Assembly: GCA_965198855.1 (NCBI GenBank)
Contig: CBDAPZ010000001.1
Span: 496,001 to 560,000, forward strand
DNA: 64,000 bases
Origin: BOG-908 sp965198855
GTDB lineage: Bacteria; Pseudomonadota; Alphaproteobacteria; Acetobacterales; Acetobacteraceae
Direction of reading: 5' to 3'
In this document: positions 54,452 through 63,872 of the stretch, piece after piece
Layout of the letters: the number at the start of each line of letters is the position of its first letter
Position numbering within the stretch: position 1 is the stretch's first letter
The notes under the pieces: model-generated
What the model was told of the DNA's origin: nothing
Seen by the model: the letters and a program-made list of their open reading frames with translations, nothing else
Databases searched by the model: none
Translations under genes and position numbers: made by a program

Positions 54452-55099
54452 ATGTACGTCCATCCTGCATTTCGCATCGACCCAACCGCGGCGTTCGCTC
54501 TGTTGCAGGAGCGTGCCTTCGGTATGCTGGTCATCACCGGCCCCGCTGCATTGCCGGTTGCGACACATCTTCCGTTCCTTGCGTATCAGCGCGAAGACGG
54601 CGGCTTGCGGCTCGAGATGCACATTGCCAAAGCCAATAATTTGCATGAAGTCGTGACCCCGGGCGGAATTCCCGCCCTGCTCGCGTGCCAGGGGCCGGAC
54701 GCGTACATCTCGCCCGACTGGTATGGTGTTCCTAACCAAGTGCCGACATGGACCTATACGGCTGTTCATCTCAGCGGCACCCTTCATGCGCTGCCGGAGG
54801 AAAGCGGTGCATCGCATGTGGATCGGCTTTCAGCAGAGTTCGAGAACCGTCTGCTGCCGAAGCAACCATGGACTTCGGACAAAATGGACCAGCAACGACG
54901 CATGGCCATGATGCGCGCGATCGTTACATTCGAGATGTTCGTAGCTCCTGACGGGATCAAGGCGCAGGAAAAGCTGATCCAGCACAAGGGTGTGACGGAG
55001 CACCAGGGAGCGATTGCAGGGCTACGTGATCGCGGCGATGCCGGTTCCATGGCGATTGCCGCTCTGGTGGCAAAGGGTCTCGCTGCTCGAACAGAGTGA
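54452..55099 (+). CDS. PaiB-type FMN-binding negative transcriptional regulator family protein
   Basis: A 215-residue split-barrel flavin-binding protein. MYVHPAFRIDPTAAFALLQERAFGMLVI is the typical N-terminus, followed by HLPFLA, MHIAKANNLHEV, PDAYISPDWYG, VPTWTYTAVHLSG and a C-terminal HKGVTEHQGAIAGLR. PaiB was described in Bacillus as a repressor of sporulation/protease genes. In proteobacteria the role is unclear and may be flavin chemistry rather than DNA binding. It is alone on its strand. Confidence 0.88.
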   Translation: MYVHPAFRIDPTAAFALLQERAFGMLVITGPAALPVATHLPFLAYQREDGGLRLEMHIAKANNLHEVVTPGGIPALLACQGPDAYISPDWYGVPNQVPTWTYTAVHLSGTLHALPEESGASHVDRLSAEFENRLLPKQPWTSDKMDQQRRMAMMRAIVTFEMFVAPDGIKAQEKLIQHKGVTEHQGAIAGLRDRGDAGSMAIAALVAKGLAARTE

Positions 55100-55154
55100 T
55101 CACGGGTAGCGCGCGAGACACTGCGTTCCGGTAAGCGCGGCGGCCAGCTGCCGG

Positions 55155-55366
55155 ACAGAACAGCGACAGCGACGAAAGGTCTCTTGCTTCGTTTCCTCAG
55201 TGTCTGTCCGGAAACTTGGGCTGGCGAGTCAGATGGTGCGGTATCGCGAGCACTAGAGCGGCGCGGCCGTTTGGGGCCGTAAGGACCGGAGCGCAGGGAG
55301 ACCATGCCAGATGGCAGTCAACCCGATTTTACAGACGGACACTGAGGAAAAGAAGGCCTCGCTTAT
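55155..55366. repeat. AT-rich hairpin element, copy 9 (inverted arm split by an insertion)
   Basis: On the - strand the pieces are gcgaggccttctttt (55366-55348) and, after the insertion, aaacgaagcaagagacctttcgtcgctgtcgctgttctgtccgg (55194 to about 55152). Joined, they give the left arm and common spacer of copies 1, 2, 6 and 8. The break falls in the hairpin loop. The element overlaps the 3' end of the TPR gene. Confidence 0.75.
55195..55347. mobile_element. Short MITE-like element with terminal inverted repeats
   Basis: The ends CCTCAGTGTCTGTCCGGAAA (55195-55214) and, inverted, CCTCAGTGTCCGTCTGTAAA (55347-55328) agree at 17 of 20 positions. The 153-bp body has no useful open frame. It interrupts the loop of a known hairpin element, which proves insertion by comparison with intact copies. 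No clear target duplication is seen. The ends may belong to an IS family whose full-length member lies elsewhere in the genome. Confidence 0.6.
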
Positions 55367-56724
55367 CCCGCTGCCTCAACGCGCTCCTGCGCCTCCGCCG
55401 CCGATAACGGCAGCCCAAGTTCTCGATAAACACGTGCAAGTTCACGATTGACCGGCACGCCATCGCGGTCGGAGAGACGACGGGTTTCCAGTATCTGCTG
55501 CGCGCGTTTGAACCGCCGGGTTTGCAGCAGGGTATCGAGAACGATTTGGTCGAACAGATCGCGCTGCGCATGGCTGCCGCCAATATCCATCAACTGGCCC
55601 AGCTTTGGTTCAATCAGTTGCAGGGCGGCCTCGTGGTCGCCGGCGGCATGCGCGGCGAGGCCTTCGGCCAGCGGGACGCCCACACTTCGCCAGACCTCAC
55701 GGCTGGCCTGCGGCCCATCCGAAGGCGCGCGGCGGATGGCCGCGAGCAGGTGCGATGCTTCCGGGCGGCCTGCGCGAGCCAGGCCGTAGAAATACTGCAG
55801 CGTGAGAAAAGGTTGAGAGACGTCATCCTGGCGAGCGGCGAGGTATGGCCCGAGATCCGACCAGCGCGCGCCGACATCGATGCCGGCAAAGGCGAAGCGC
55901 GCGAGCAGCGAGACTGCGCCGATCTGGTCCTGCGAGAAATCCTTCTGCTGCGACCAGCAATGATCGTCATAGGCGGCCAGCGCTTCCTTGAAGCGACCCT
56001 GGCTTAGGTAGAACAATGCCAGGTGCCACCACAGATGGGTATACATGAACGAGGTAAGGCCGCCCCAGCTATCGCGCTTTGATTCAAGGAAGGCGACGCC
56101 TTCGCCGATCCTACCCTGTGTCAGCATCACATGCGCCAAGGCGTGCTGCGCCCAAGGCTCGCGCGGCTGCAGGGCCAGGGCATGGCGGCCTGCTCCTTCG
56201 GCCTTGTCCAGCAGGTGCAGTTGCTCGTAGGCGAAGGCGAGCATGCCGTGCAGATACGCCACGTCGCCAGCGACCTTCTGGCTGGCAATCGCCACACGCA
56301 GCATGGCGGGGAAATCGCCGGTATTGAAGCTGTGATATTGATGCAGTTTCAACATCGCAAGATCGCATGGATGCACCTGCAGGATTTGTTCGATTTGATG
56401 TAACGACCCGGGCAGATCGTCCGCGATCCAGAGGCGCAGAACGTGGACGATGTCGCGCTCCCGCGGAAGTGCTTCTGCTTCTGCCTTTTCGGCACGTGCC
56501 AGATATTGCTTGGCCTGATTTGGAGTTCCGCCGGTTTCCGACAGCATCCACAACAGCCCGGCATACGCATTGAGGAGAGTGCTTTCCGCATTGTCCTCCG
56601 CAGCTGCGAGCACGTTCACGATGCGCAAATCGTAGCCGAGGAAACCCAGCACGAAATCGTCGATTGCAGCCGCGGTTTCGGGGCGGCATTGGCTGATAGG
56701 GTTGCCGAGTGTGTCGTGGCTCAC
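55363..56724 (-). CDS. TTC38-type tetratricopeptide repeat protein
   Basis: A 453-residue soluble all-helical protein. The N-terminus (DTLGNPISQCRPETAAAIDDFVLGFLGYD) and the regular repeats with YLHGMLAFAYEQLHLLDKAE, PWAQHALAHVMLTQGRIGEG and WWHLALFYLSQGRFKEALAAYD match the TTC38 family. Its role is unknown; it is often found beside hydrolases. The start is GTG at 56724, overlapping the stop of the alpha/beta hydrolase gene (GTGA), so the two are co-translated and may form a complex. Confidence 0.83.
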   Translation of the reverse strand: MSHDTLGNPISQCRPETAAAIDDFVLGFLGYDLRIVNVLAAAEDNAESTLLNAYAGLLWMLSETGGTPNQAKQYLARAEKAEAEALPRERDIVHVLRLWIADDLPGSLHQIEQILQVHPCDLAMLKLHQYHSFNTGDFPAMLRVAIASQKVAGDVAYLHGMLAFAYEQLHLLDKAEGAGRHALALQPREPWAQHALAHVMLTQGRIGEGVAFLESKRDSWGGLTSFMYTHLWWHLALFYLSQGRFKEALAAYDDHCWSQQKDFSQDQIGAVSLLARFAFAGIDVGARWSDLGPYLAARQDDVSQPFLTLQYFYGLARAGRPEASHLLAAIRRAPSDGPQASREVWRSVGVPLAEGLAAHAAGDHEAALQLIEPKLGQLMDIGGSHAQRDLFDQIVLDTLLQTRRFKRAQQILETRRLSDRDGVPVNRELARVYRELGLPLSAAEAQERVEAAG

Positions 56725-57545
56725 AACCGCGCCGCCTTGGCTGCGGCAATGGCGGCGGCAATGGTTTCGTTGGTCACCTGGGGTGCCTCCATCATGATTT
56801 GATGGCCGCAACGCGGCACGATCTGCAGCGTGGCGTGCGGCAGAAGGGCGGCCAGTTTTTTCAGTGCGGCGACAGGAACAAGATCGTCATCCGCTCCTGC
56901 CAGCATATACACCTCCTGCGGCAGATGGCGCAGCTTTTCGACGTCGATGGTGGACGCGCCGGCGAACAGCGCCTGCATCATGAACAGCGTGTTGCCGCGC
57001 GTGGCGCGCTGCTCCGCCGCCACCAGAGCGGGATCGGCATCCGCATGCCAGGCAAGGCGGCGGAAGCCGCGCGCAAGCAATGGCCTCGCCAGTTCCAGCA
57101 ATGGTAAGGGCAGGCGTCCGAGCCAGCCCGGGATCAGCCGCCGCCCGCTCATCGCATCGACGGGGGCGGCGCCCAGCAGCACGACCGTGCCGACCTGCGG
57201 CGCCTCGGCCAGCAGCCAGGCGAGCACCAACCTGGCACCATAGGAATGCGCCACAACGACATTATGCGTGCTGCAATGCGCGGCAAAAATCGCCTGCGCA
57301 TCTGCAACAAGTTCGGCGCCCGCATAGGCGGCTTCGTTTTTCGGCTTCGGGCTGCGACCATGACCGATCGCGTCCCAGGCGACGAGGTTGACGGAATCTG
57401 AAACAAAATGAGTCCATTGGAAGCGCCATTGCTCCAGGTTGCCGCCGCCACCATGAACAAAGAACAGCGTGGTGTCGCTGTCGGCTTGTCGTGTGGCGAT
57501 GTTCAGGGTTTGGCCGGGGCGAATTTCCTGCAGGGCGTTGTCCAT
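56721..57545 (-). CDS. Alpha/beta hydrolase
   Basis: A 274-residue cytoplasmic enzyme. It has the oxyanion segment FFVHGGGGNLEQWRFQW, WDAIGHGRSPKP, the nucleophile elbow VVAHSYGARLVL (Ser), an Asp in MLAGADDDLVP and a His in PRCGHQIMMEAP. The fold and order are those of 2-hydroxymuconate-semialdehyde-hydrolase-like or haloperoxidase-like esterases; the substrate is unknown. It is upstream of, and overlaps, the TPR gene. Confidence 0.88.
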   Translation of the reverse strand: MDNALQEIRPGQTLNIATRQADSDTTLFFVHGGGGNLEQWRFQWTHFVSDSVNLVAWDAIGHGRSPKPKNEAAYAGAELVADAQAIFAAHCSTHNVVVAHSYGARLVLAWLLAEAPQVGTVVLLGAAPVDAMSGRRLIPGWLGRLPLPLLELARPLLARGFRRLAWHADADPALVAAEQRATRGNTLFMMQALFAGASTIDVEKLRHLPQEVYMLAGADDDLVPVAALKKLAALLPHATLQIVPRCGHQIMMEAPQVTNETIAAAIAAAKAARL

Positions 57546-57556
57546 GAGATTCTCCA

Positions 57557-57704
57557 GGAAGGAAGCGGTTCTTTTTTGAAAAAAAGAACCAAAAAACGTT
57601 TATCTCTTCGCTTGCACATAGGTTGGGCCAGGATCGGAAAAGCTGGGGTTGCATAGATACAAAAGTATTTTGGATCTTTTCTTCAGAAAAGAACTGCTTC
57701 CTTC
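57557..57704. repeat. AT-rich double-hairpin element, copy 10
   Basis: The left stem GGTTCTTTTTT / AAAAAAAGAACC lies at 57567-57590. The right arm (tacaaaagtattttgg, then GATCTTTTCT / AGAAAAGAAC at about 57672-57693) is slightly degenerate. The outer ends are GGAAGGAAGCGG and inverted CTGCTTCCTTC. The spacer is not the common one. It lies between the P1 peptidase stop and the hydrolase start. Confidence 0.87.
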
Positions 57705-58691
57705 AAACATCTCCGCCAAAGCGCGTCTTCCAATCCGCCTGCTCGCCGGCACGTCCGGAGGGGCGCGCTTCGAACACCCCACGTGCGGTCGCCCGCGCCG
57801 TCACCAGCGTGGCGGCTAGGCAGAGTTCAGCGAAGACCTCAGCTTCGCTTCGCATCGCGCGAGCACCTGTAGAGACAGCAAATATCGTATCGCCATCGCC
57901 CGCCAGATGCGCCGGCAGCACGGCCCGCGCGAGTCCGTCCTGGCCGAGGATTGCCAGACGCCTAGCCTGGATGGGGGTCAAGAGCGCGTCGGTGGCGACG
58001 ATGCCGATCGTGGTGCCCCAGGCGGGCATCTTCATGCGCAGGCGCAGATCCGCCTCGGTGCAGGCGGGCATGCCGAGACCGCCGAACTCGGCATCGCGCT
58101 CGAAGGGGGCTGCCCAGAAGTAAGGGGTGTCGCCGATGGTGGCGGAGCCGACCGCGTTTACGACCACCAGGGCGGCGACGATATGGCCTTGCGAGGTCAC
58201 CATGCTGGCCGAGCCGACGCCCCCCTTGACGGTTGCCGTCGTCGCGCCGGTTCCAGCGCCGGCGCTGCCGAGGGCAAAGGCTCCGGCGGCGGCGGCCCGG
58301 GCTGCGTCGTAGCCCAGCGACGCGTAGGGCGAATAGCGCGCCCACGCCTTGTCGCCGCCATTGGACAGGTCGAACAGGCTGGCCTGCACCACGATCGGCA
58401 CGCGCACATGCGCCGATGGCGGGAGGGTAGCGAAATCCTCGCGCAAGGCCGCCTGCACGCCGGAGGTAGCGTCCAGTCCGAAGGCGGAGCCGCCCGACAA
58501 GACTACGGCATGCACGCGGTCAACCGTCATTTCCGGATCGAGGAGCGCGGTGTCGCGGCCTGCGGGCGAGCCGCCGAGTATGCTGATCGAGGCGATCGCC
58601 GGCTGATCGAACAGGATGGCGGTCACGCCGGAGCGGAGGGCGTCGTCATCGGCGTGGCCGACGCGGATGCCGGCGATGTCGGTGAGCAGGT

Positions 58692-58698
<7 letters not shown>
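57703..58698 (-). CDS. P1 family peptidase (DmpA/NylC-like, self-processing Ntn-type)
   Basis: A 331-residue protein. It has LTDIAGIRVGHA at the N-terminus, AVVLSGGSAFGLDATSGV, the GAGTGATTATVKGGVGSAS glycine-rich block (about 147-165) and the processing-site block WGTTIGIVATDALLT (227-241). In NylC/DmpA relatives the chain cleaves itself just before the nucleophile (Asn-Thr in NylC). Here Gly228 precedes Thr229. Family members are aminopeptidases of beta- or D-peptides or amide hydrolases. It overlaps the ATPase gene by 7 bp and ends the second Dpp operon, so it likely hydrolyses the imported peptide. Confidence 0.85.
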
Positions 58699-59470
<772 letters not shown>

Positions 59471-59474
<4 letters not shown>

Positions 59475-60430
59475 GCCGCCACCAACGGGTGCAGGCAGGC
59501 TGCACGATGGGCCCCATCTCCCTCGAGCGGTGGCGGCGACAGGCGGCAATCCGCGTGGACATGGACGCAGCGCGGGGCGAAATCGCAGCCGGCGGGACGT
59601 TCCGCAGCTTCGGGCACCTGACCTGGAATGCTCGGCAGCTGCTGTCCCGGGGACGTTCGCGTGCCGTGCAGCGTGGCGGCCAATAACCCCTGCGTATAGG
59701 GATGCCGACGCTCGGCAAACACAGCTCTTGTCGAACCTGTCTCGACCACGCGGCCGGCGTAGAGCACCAGCAGGTTGCGCGCGGCCTGTGCCACCAGGGC
59801 GAGATCATGGCTGATCAACATCAGCGCCATGCGCTTCTCCGCGGTCAACTCGGCGAGCAGGGTTACGATCTGGGCCTGGGTTGTCATGTCCAACGCGGTG
59901 GAGAATTCGTCGGCGATCAGCAGCGCTGGCTCACAGGCCAGGGCGATCGCGATCATCACGCGCTGGCGCTGGCCGCCGGAGAGCGCGTGCGGATAGGCGC
60001 CGGGCGAGACACGCGCGGCCGGCAGGCCGACACGGTCGAGCAAGGCGGACGCGCGGGCTTCGGCCTCGGCACGGCCGAGGCGGAAATGCAAGCGCATGCC
60101 CTCGGCGACCTGCCGGCCAATAGGCTGTACGGGGTTGAGCGCGAGGAGCGGTTCCTGGAACACCATGGCGATTTTTCGCCCACGCACGCCGCACATCTGC
60201 TGCTCGGACAATGCCAGAAGGTTTTCGCCGTTCAGGCGGATGCTGCCCGCGGCGGAGAGTCCGTTCGGCAGCAGGCCCATCACCGCGAGCGCCAGCAGTG
60301 ACTTGCCGCAGCCGGATTCGCCGACGACGCCCAGTGTCTCGCCGGCATCGAGCGTGAGATCCACGCCGTCCAGCAAGGCGATGTCGCGCAGGCGCACCTG
60401 CAACGCGGCCACTTCCAGCAGTGATGTCAT
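59471..60430 (-). CDS. Oligopeptide-type ABC importer ATPase (DppD-like)
   Basis: The 319-residue product has Walker A GESGCGKSL, Q-loop FQEPLLALNP, signature LSGGQRQR and the cysteine tail CDFAPRCVHVHADC. Walker B reads LLIADEFSTALD: the usual Pro after Asp-Glu is Phe176. The Q-loop carries Glu for the usual Asp. The catalytic Glu175 is kept, so activity is likely. The start overlaps the permease stop (ATGA). The same frame runs open upstream into the permease region, giving a false fusion-like frame. Confidence 0.9.
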
Positions 60431-61242
60431 CGTGCGCGTGCCAGTCGCGGGTCGAGCACGTCGCGCAACCCGTCGCCGAGCTGGTTGAGGCCGAGCACGA
60501 GCAGCGAGATGGCAAGGCCGGGTGCGACCACCAGCAGCGGATTGTCGAAGATACGCGTCTGATAATCCGAGAGCGCCCGCCCAAGGCTCGGCGAGGGCGG
60601 TGGGGTGCCCAACCCTAAATAGGAGAGGCCTGATTCCGCCAGCACCGCCAAAGCAAGCGCCACGGTGGCCTGCACCAGCAAGGTAGCGGCGATATTGGGC
60701 AGCACGTGCACGCGCAGCACGGCGGCAGGGCTGCTGCCGGCAATGCGCGCAGCGGCAACGAAATCGCGGTTCAGGATCGATCCGGCCTCGGCCCGAGTGA
60801 GTCGTATGAAGGCCGGCACGCTGAACAGCGCGATCGCCAGGATGGTGCCGCCCATCCCGGCACCGTAGACGGCAACGATCATCGCGGCGGTGAGGAGCGG
60901 TGGGAAGGCCAGACCGAGATCGGCGATGCGCATCACAACGGAGGCTTTCCAGCCGCCACCGGCCGCTGCCAGACCCAGCGGTATGCCGATGGCAGCGCCC
61001 AGCGCGATCGCCGCGGTGCAGACAATGATACTGTTGCGGGCGCCGGCCATGAGGATCGAGAGCAGGTCGCGGCCAAAGGGATCGGTGCCGAGCGGATGGG
61101 CGGCGGAGGGCGGTGCGAGGCGATGGATGATGTCGATCCGTGAGGGCGCCCAGGGCGTCCAGATGAGCGACAGCGCGGCCGGCAACACCACCAGCGCCAG
61201 CAGGGCGATGCCGAGAACCAAGCTCGGATGGCGCAGCTTCAT
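60427..61242 (-). CDS. Oligopeptide-type ABC importer permease (DppC-like)
   Basis: A 271-residue inner-membrane permease. It has the periplasmic HPLGTDPFGRDLLSI motif, the core with the EAA-like loop AGSSPAAVLRVHVLPN, and ESGLSYLGLGTPPPSPSLGRAL before the last segments. The start MKLRHPS at 61242 overlaps the DppB stop (ATGA); an in-frame ATG 24 bases upstream is inside dppB. The N-terminus is ordinary, unlike the repeat-derived one in the first operon. Confidence 0.9.
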   Translation of the reverse strand: MKLRHPSLVLGIALLALVVLPAALSLIWTPWAPSRIDIIHRLAPPSAAHPLGTDPFGRDLLSILMAGARNSIIVCTAAIALGAAIGIPLGLAAAGGGWKASVVMRIADLGLAFPPLLTAAMIVAVYGAGMGGTILAIALFSVPAFIRLTRAEAGSILNRDFVAAARIAGSSPAAVLRVHVLPNIAATLLVQATVALALAVLAESGLSYLGLGTPPPSPSLGRALSDYQTRIFDNPLLVVAPGLAISLLVLGLNQLGDGLRDVLDPRLARAR

Positions 61243-62180
61243 GCGGCCAGGCGCGGATCGAACCATGCCGCGGCAAGGTCGGTAGCGAAATTGACCAGCA
61301 CCACCACGGCCACCAGCATCACCACGAGGTCCTGCACCACCATCAAGTCACGCTGATCGATCGCTTCGAGCACCAGCCGGCCAAGTCCGGGCAAGTTGAA
61401 CACGTTTTCGACCACGATGGTGCCGGTGAGTAGGATGGGGAACTGGATGCCGATGATGGTCACCACCGGCAGCATCGCGTTGGGCACCGCATGGCGCCAC
61501 AGGGCGGCGCTGCGGCTGAGACCTTTTGCCCGCGCGGTGCGAACGAAATCCTGGCCAAGAGCGGTGATCGTGGCCGAACGGGTGAACCGCGCCAGCACGG
61601 CGGCATTCGGTAATGCCAAAGCCAATGCAGGCAGGATCAGTGCGCGTAGCGCCAGCCAGGCACCGCCTTGCCAACCGGGGAACCCGCCGGCTGGAAACCA
61701 GTGCAGGCGCAGCGCGAATAGCAGGATGAAGATCACGCCGAGCCAGAAATCCGGCACTGACTTGAGCGATTGCACGCTCGTCATAATGGCGGCGTCGGGC
61801 AGGCGGCCCTGCCGTGCAGCGGCAGCCACGCCCAGAGGGATGCCGATCGCAATGGAGAGCAGCAAGGTCAGGGCTGCCAGCGGCAGCGTCACCTGCAGCC
61901 GGTCAGATAGAAGCTGTGCCACCGGAATGCCGTAGGTGTAGCTGTTGCCGAGGCGCAGCCGCAGCAATCCGGCCACCCATTGCATGTAGCGTTGCAGCAG
62001 CGGCACATCGAGGCCGAGCTTGTGATGCAGAGCGGCCACGGTATCGGGCTGCGCATCGGTGCCGAGCATGACGGCGGCGGGGTCGCCGGGCAGCACGTTC
62101 AGCACCACGAACACGATCACCGAGGCAGCGGCCAGCGTAAAAACAAGGCCTGCCAGCCGGCGGGCAAGAATGCCGTTCAT
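61239..62180 (-). CDS. Oligopeptide-type ABC importer permease (DppB-like)
   Basis: A 313-residue inner-membrane permease. It has the N-terminal segment and NVLPGDPAAVML, then LGLDVPLLQRYMQWV, LRLGNSYTYG and the EAA loop GQDFVRTARAKGLS. The end is FATDLAAAWFDPRLAA. The start overlaps the binding-protein stop (ATGA). The layout is standard for the family. Confidence 0.9.
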   Translation of the reverse strand: MNGILARRLAGLVFTLAAASVIVFVVLNVLPGDPAAVMLGTDAQPDTVAALHHKLGLDVPLLQRYMQWVAGLLRLRLGNSYTYGIPVAQLLSDRLQVTLPLAALTLLLSIAIGIPLGVAAAARQGRLPDAAIMTSVQSLKSVPDFWLGVIFILLFALRLHWFPAGGFPGWQGGAWLALRALILPALALALPNAAVLARFTRSATITALGQDFVRTARAKGLSRSAALWRHAVPNAMLPVVTIIGIQFPILLTGTIVVENVFNLPGLGRLVLEAIDQRDLMVVQDLVVMLVAVVVLVNFATDLAAAWFDPRLAA

Positions 62181-63649
62181 TTCGACCAGTAAGCGTCCGC
62201 CGCAGGAATGGCCGAGATCGGATCATTCACCCACATGCCCTGCAGCTTCGCATTGAAGACGCTGTAGCGCGGTGCGGAGAACAGAAACACGTTGGGCTCG
62301 TCGTCGGCCAGCTTCTCCTGCAGGGCCACGCTGAGGCGATGGCGTTCCGCCGGATTACTGACCGACTGATACTGGTGGAACAGGCTTGCATAGGCCGCAT
62401 CGTGATAGCCGAAATAATAGTGCGGCCTGGCGTAGATATCGAGATCGTTGGGCTCGACATGGGCGATGACCGTCGCCTGGTAGGCGCCCTGGGCGAAAAC
62501 CTGCGACAGCCATTGCGGCCAGGCGACCGGTGCAAGCGTCACCTTCAGCCCGATCTCCTCGAGATAGGCTGAAATGAGCTCGCCGCCTTTATTGGCGTAT
62601 TCGATTGGAGGAGTGGTGATGGTGATCGCGAAACCCGGTTTGACGCCGGCGGCGGCCAGAAGCTGCTTCGCCTTTTCCGCGTCGTATGGGTAGCGCTTGG
62701 AGAGATCGACATAGTCGGGATCCGACGGACTCATATGCGAGCCGATGATTGTCGCACCTTGATAACCGGCGGCCTGGGAGATGGCCGCGCGGTCGATCGC
62801 GTAGGCCAAAGCGCGCCGCACGCGCACATCGTTGAAGGGTGGGCGGGCCTCGTTGAGCGCCAGCAGGAGCTTGAACGGGAAGGTGCCGCTGCGCACCACA
62901 AGGGTGCCCTGCGACTTCAAGCGGGGCAGAAGATCCGATGACGGGAAAGACGGAAATGCGTCCAGCTCACCGCTCATCAGTGCATTGGCCGCTGCCAGCG
63001 GATCGGCAATGAAGCGGTAGGTGACGGTGGCGATTTTCGGCGCGGCGCCCCAATAGGTGTCGTTGCGCACCAGCGTCACGCTGTCGCCGCGGCGCCAGGA
63101 CGAGAAGGCATAAGGGCCAGTCCCGACGGGATGGGTCGCGTTGGTGGAGGCGGTGTTCGGTGCCACCATCGCTGCATCAGGCCATGCCAGTTCGTAGGGC
63201 AGGTTGCCGACCGGCTGTGCCAGGGTAATGACGGCTTCGAGCTTGGACGGGCAATCGACCTGCTTGATCGGCGTGAAGAAGGGCTTTTGCGGGTTGGTGC
63301 TGTCGGCGGCGGCGGCACGGGTATAGGCGAACCGAACGATGCCGCAGTCGAACGGCGTGCCGTCCTGGAAGCGGACATGGTCGCGCAGCTGGAAATGGTA
63401 GGTCAGGCCATCCGGCGACACGCTCCAGCCGGTGGACAGGCGTGGCTGCACCTGGCCATTCTCGGCGATCCAGGTCAGCCCTTCGAAAACGTTTCCGTTA
63501 GTGATCGATCGTATGGGATCGGCCGGGCTGATGGTGGGGTCCAGCACCGCAGGCTCGAGGACCAGCCCGATCGAGAGGGTCGATTTCTGAGCGAGCGCGC
63601 TTGCCGGCAGCAGGACGAGGAGGCTGGCGCCCAGGACGGTGGTCCTCAT
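62177..63649 (-). CDS. Oligopeptide-type ABC importer solute-binding protein (SBP_bac_5)
   Basis: A 490-residue periplasmic protein with a Sec signal (MRTTVLGASLLVLLPASALA-Q). The mature part has the family pattern: EPAVLDPTISPADPI, LSTGWSVSPDGLTYHFQLRDHVRFQDGTPFDC, VGTGPYAFSSWRRGDSVTLVRNDTYWG, VRRALAYAIDR. The ATG at 63649 has no ribosome site of its own, but its ATG overlaps the stop of a short upstream frame (ATGA), so initiation may be coupled. ATG 63709 in the same frame is an alternative that would lengthen the signal region. The ligand is probably a peptide, given the peptidase at the operon end. Confidence 0.88.
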   Translation of the reverse strand: MRTTVLGASLLVLLPASALAQKSTLSIGLVLEPAVLDPTISPADPIRSITNGNVFEGLTWIAENGQVQPRLSTGWSVSPDGLTYHFQLRDHVRFQDGTPFDCGIVRFAYTRAAAADSTNPQKPFFTPIKQVDCPSKLEAVITLAQPVGNLPYELAWPDAAMVAPNTASTNATHPVGTGPYAFSSWRRGDSVTLVRNDTYWGAAPKIATVTYRFIADPLAAANALMSGELDAFPSFPSSDLLPRLKSQGTLVVRSGTFPFKLLLALNEARPPFNDVRVRRALAYAIDRAAISQAAGYQGATIIGSHMSPSDPDYVDLSKRYPYDAEKAKQLLAAAGVKPGFAITITTPPIEYANKGGELISAYLEEIGLKVTLAPVAWPQWLSQVFAQGAYQATVIAHVEPNDLDIYARPHYYFGYHDAAYASLFHQYQSVSNPAERHRLSVALQEKLADDEPNVFLFSAPRYSVFNAKLQGMWVNDPISAIPAADAYWSK

Positions 63650-63696
63650 TGCGCCGCGATCGCGAGCAGTTCGAAGTGCCTGTCTCGCTGAGCCAT
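63646..63696 (-). CDS. Possible 16-residue leader ORF coupled to the binding-protein gene
   Basis: MAQRDRHFELLAIAAQ ends with TGA that overlaps the ATG of the binding-protein gene (ATGA). An AAGGA stands 7 bases before its ATG at 63696. A longer version in the same frame starts at 63759 (37 residues), where AAGGAGGG lies about 15 bases upstream. The overlap would explain the missing ribosome site of the main gene. Confidence 0.35.
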   Translation of the reverse strand: MAQRDRHFELLAIAAQ

Positions 63697-63872
63697 CGAC
63701 ATATCCTTGCATAAAAAAAGGCGTGGCCGGAGCTGCGGCCTGCACTTCATTGAAAACATACCACTGATCGTAAGCCCTCCTTTCAAATCTGTATATCTTC
63801 CGAGCTTCTCCCGCACCGCAAATGCCGCTACGCTAGATAATCAATGTTTTGAACAAAGGGCACCGGCGAAAA

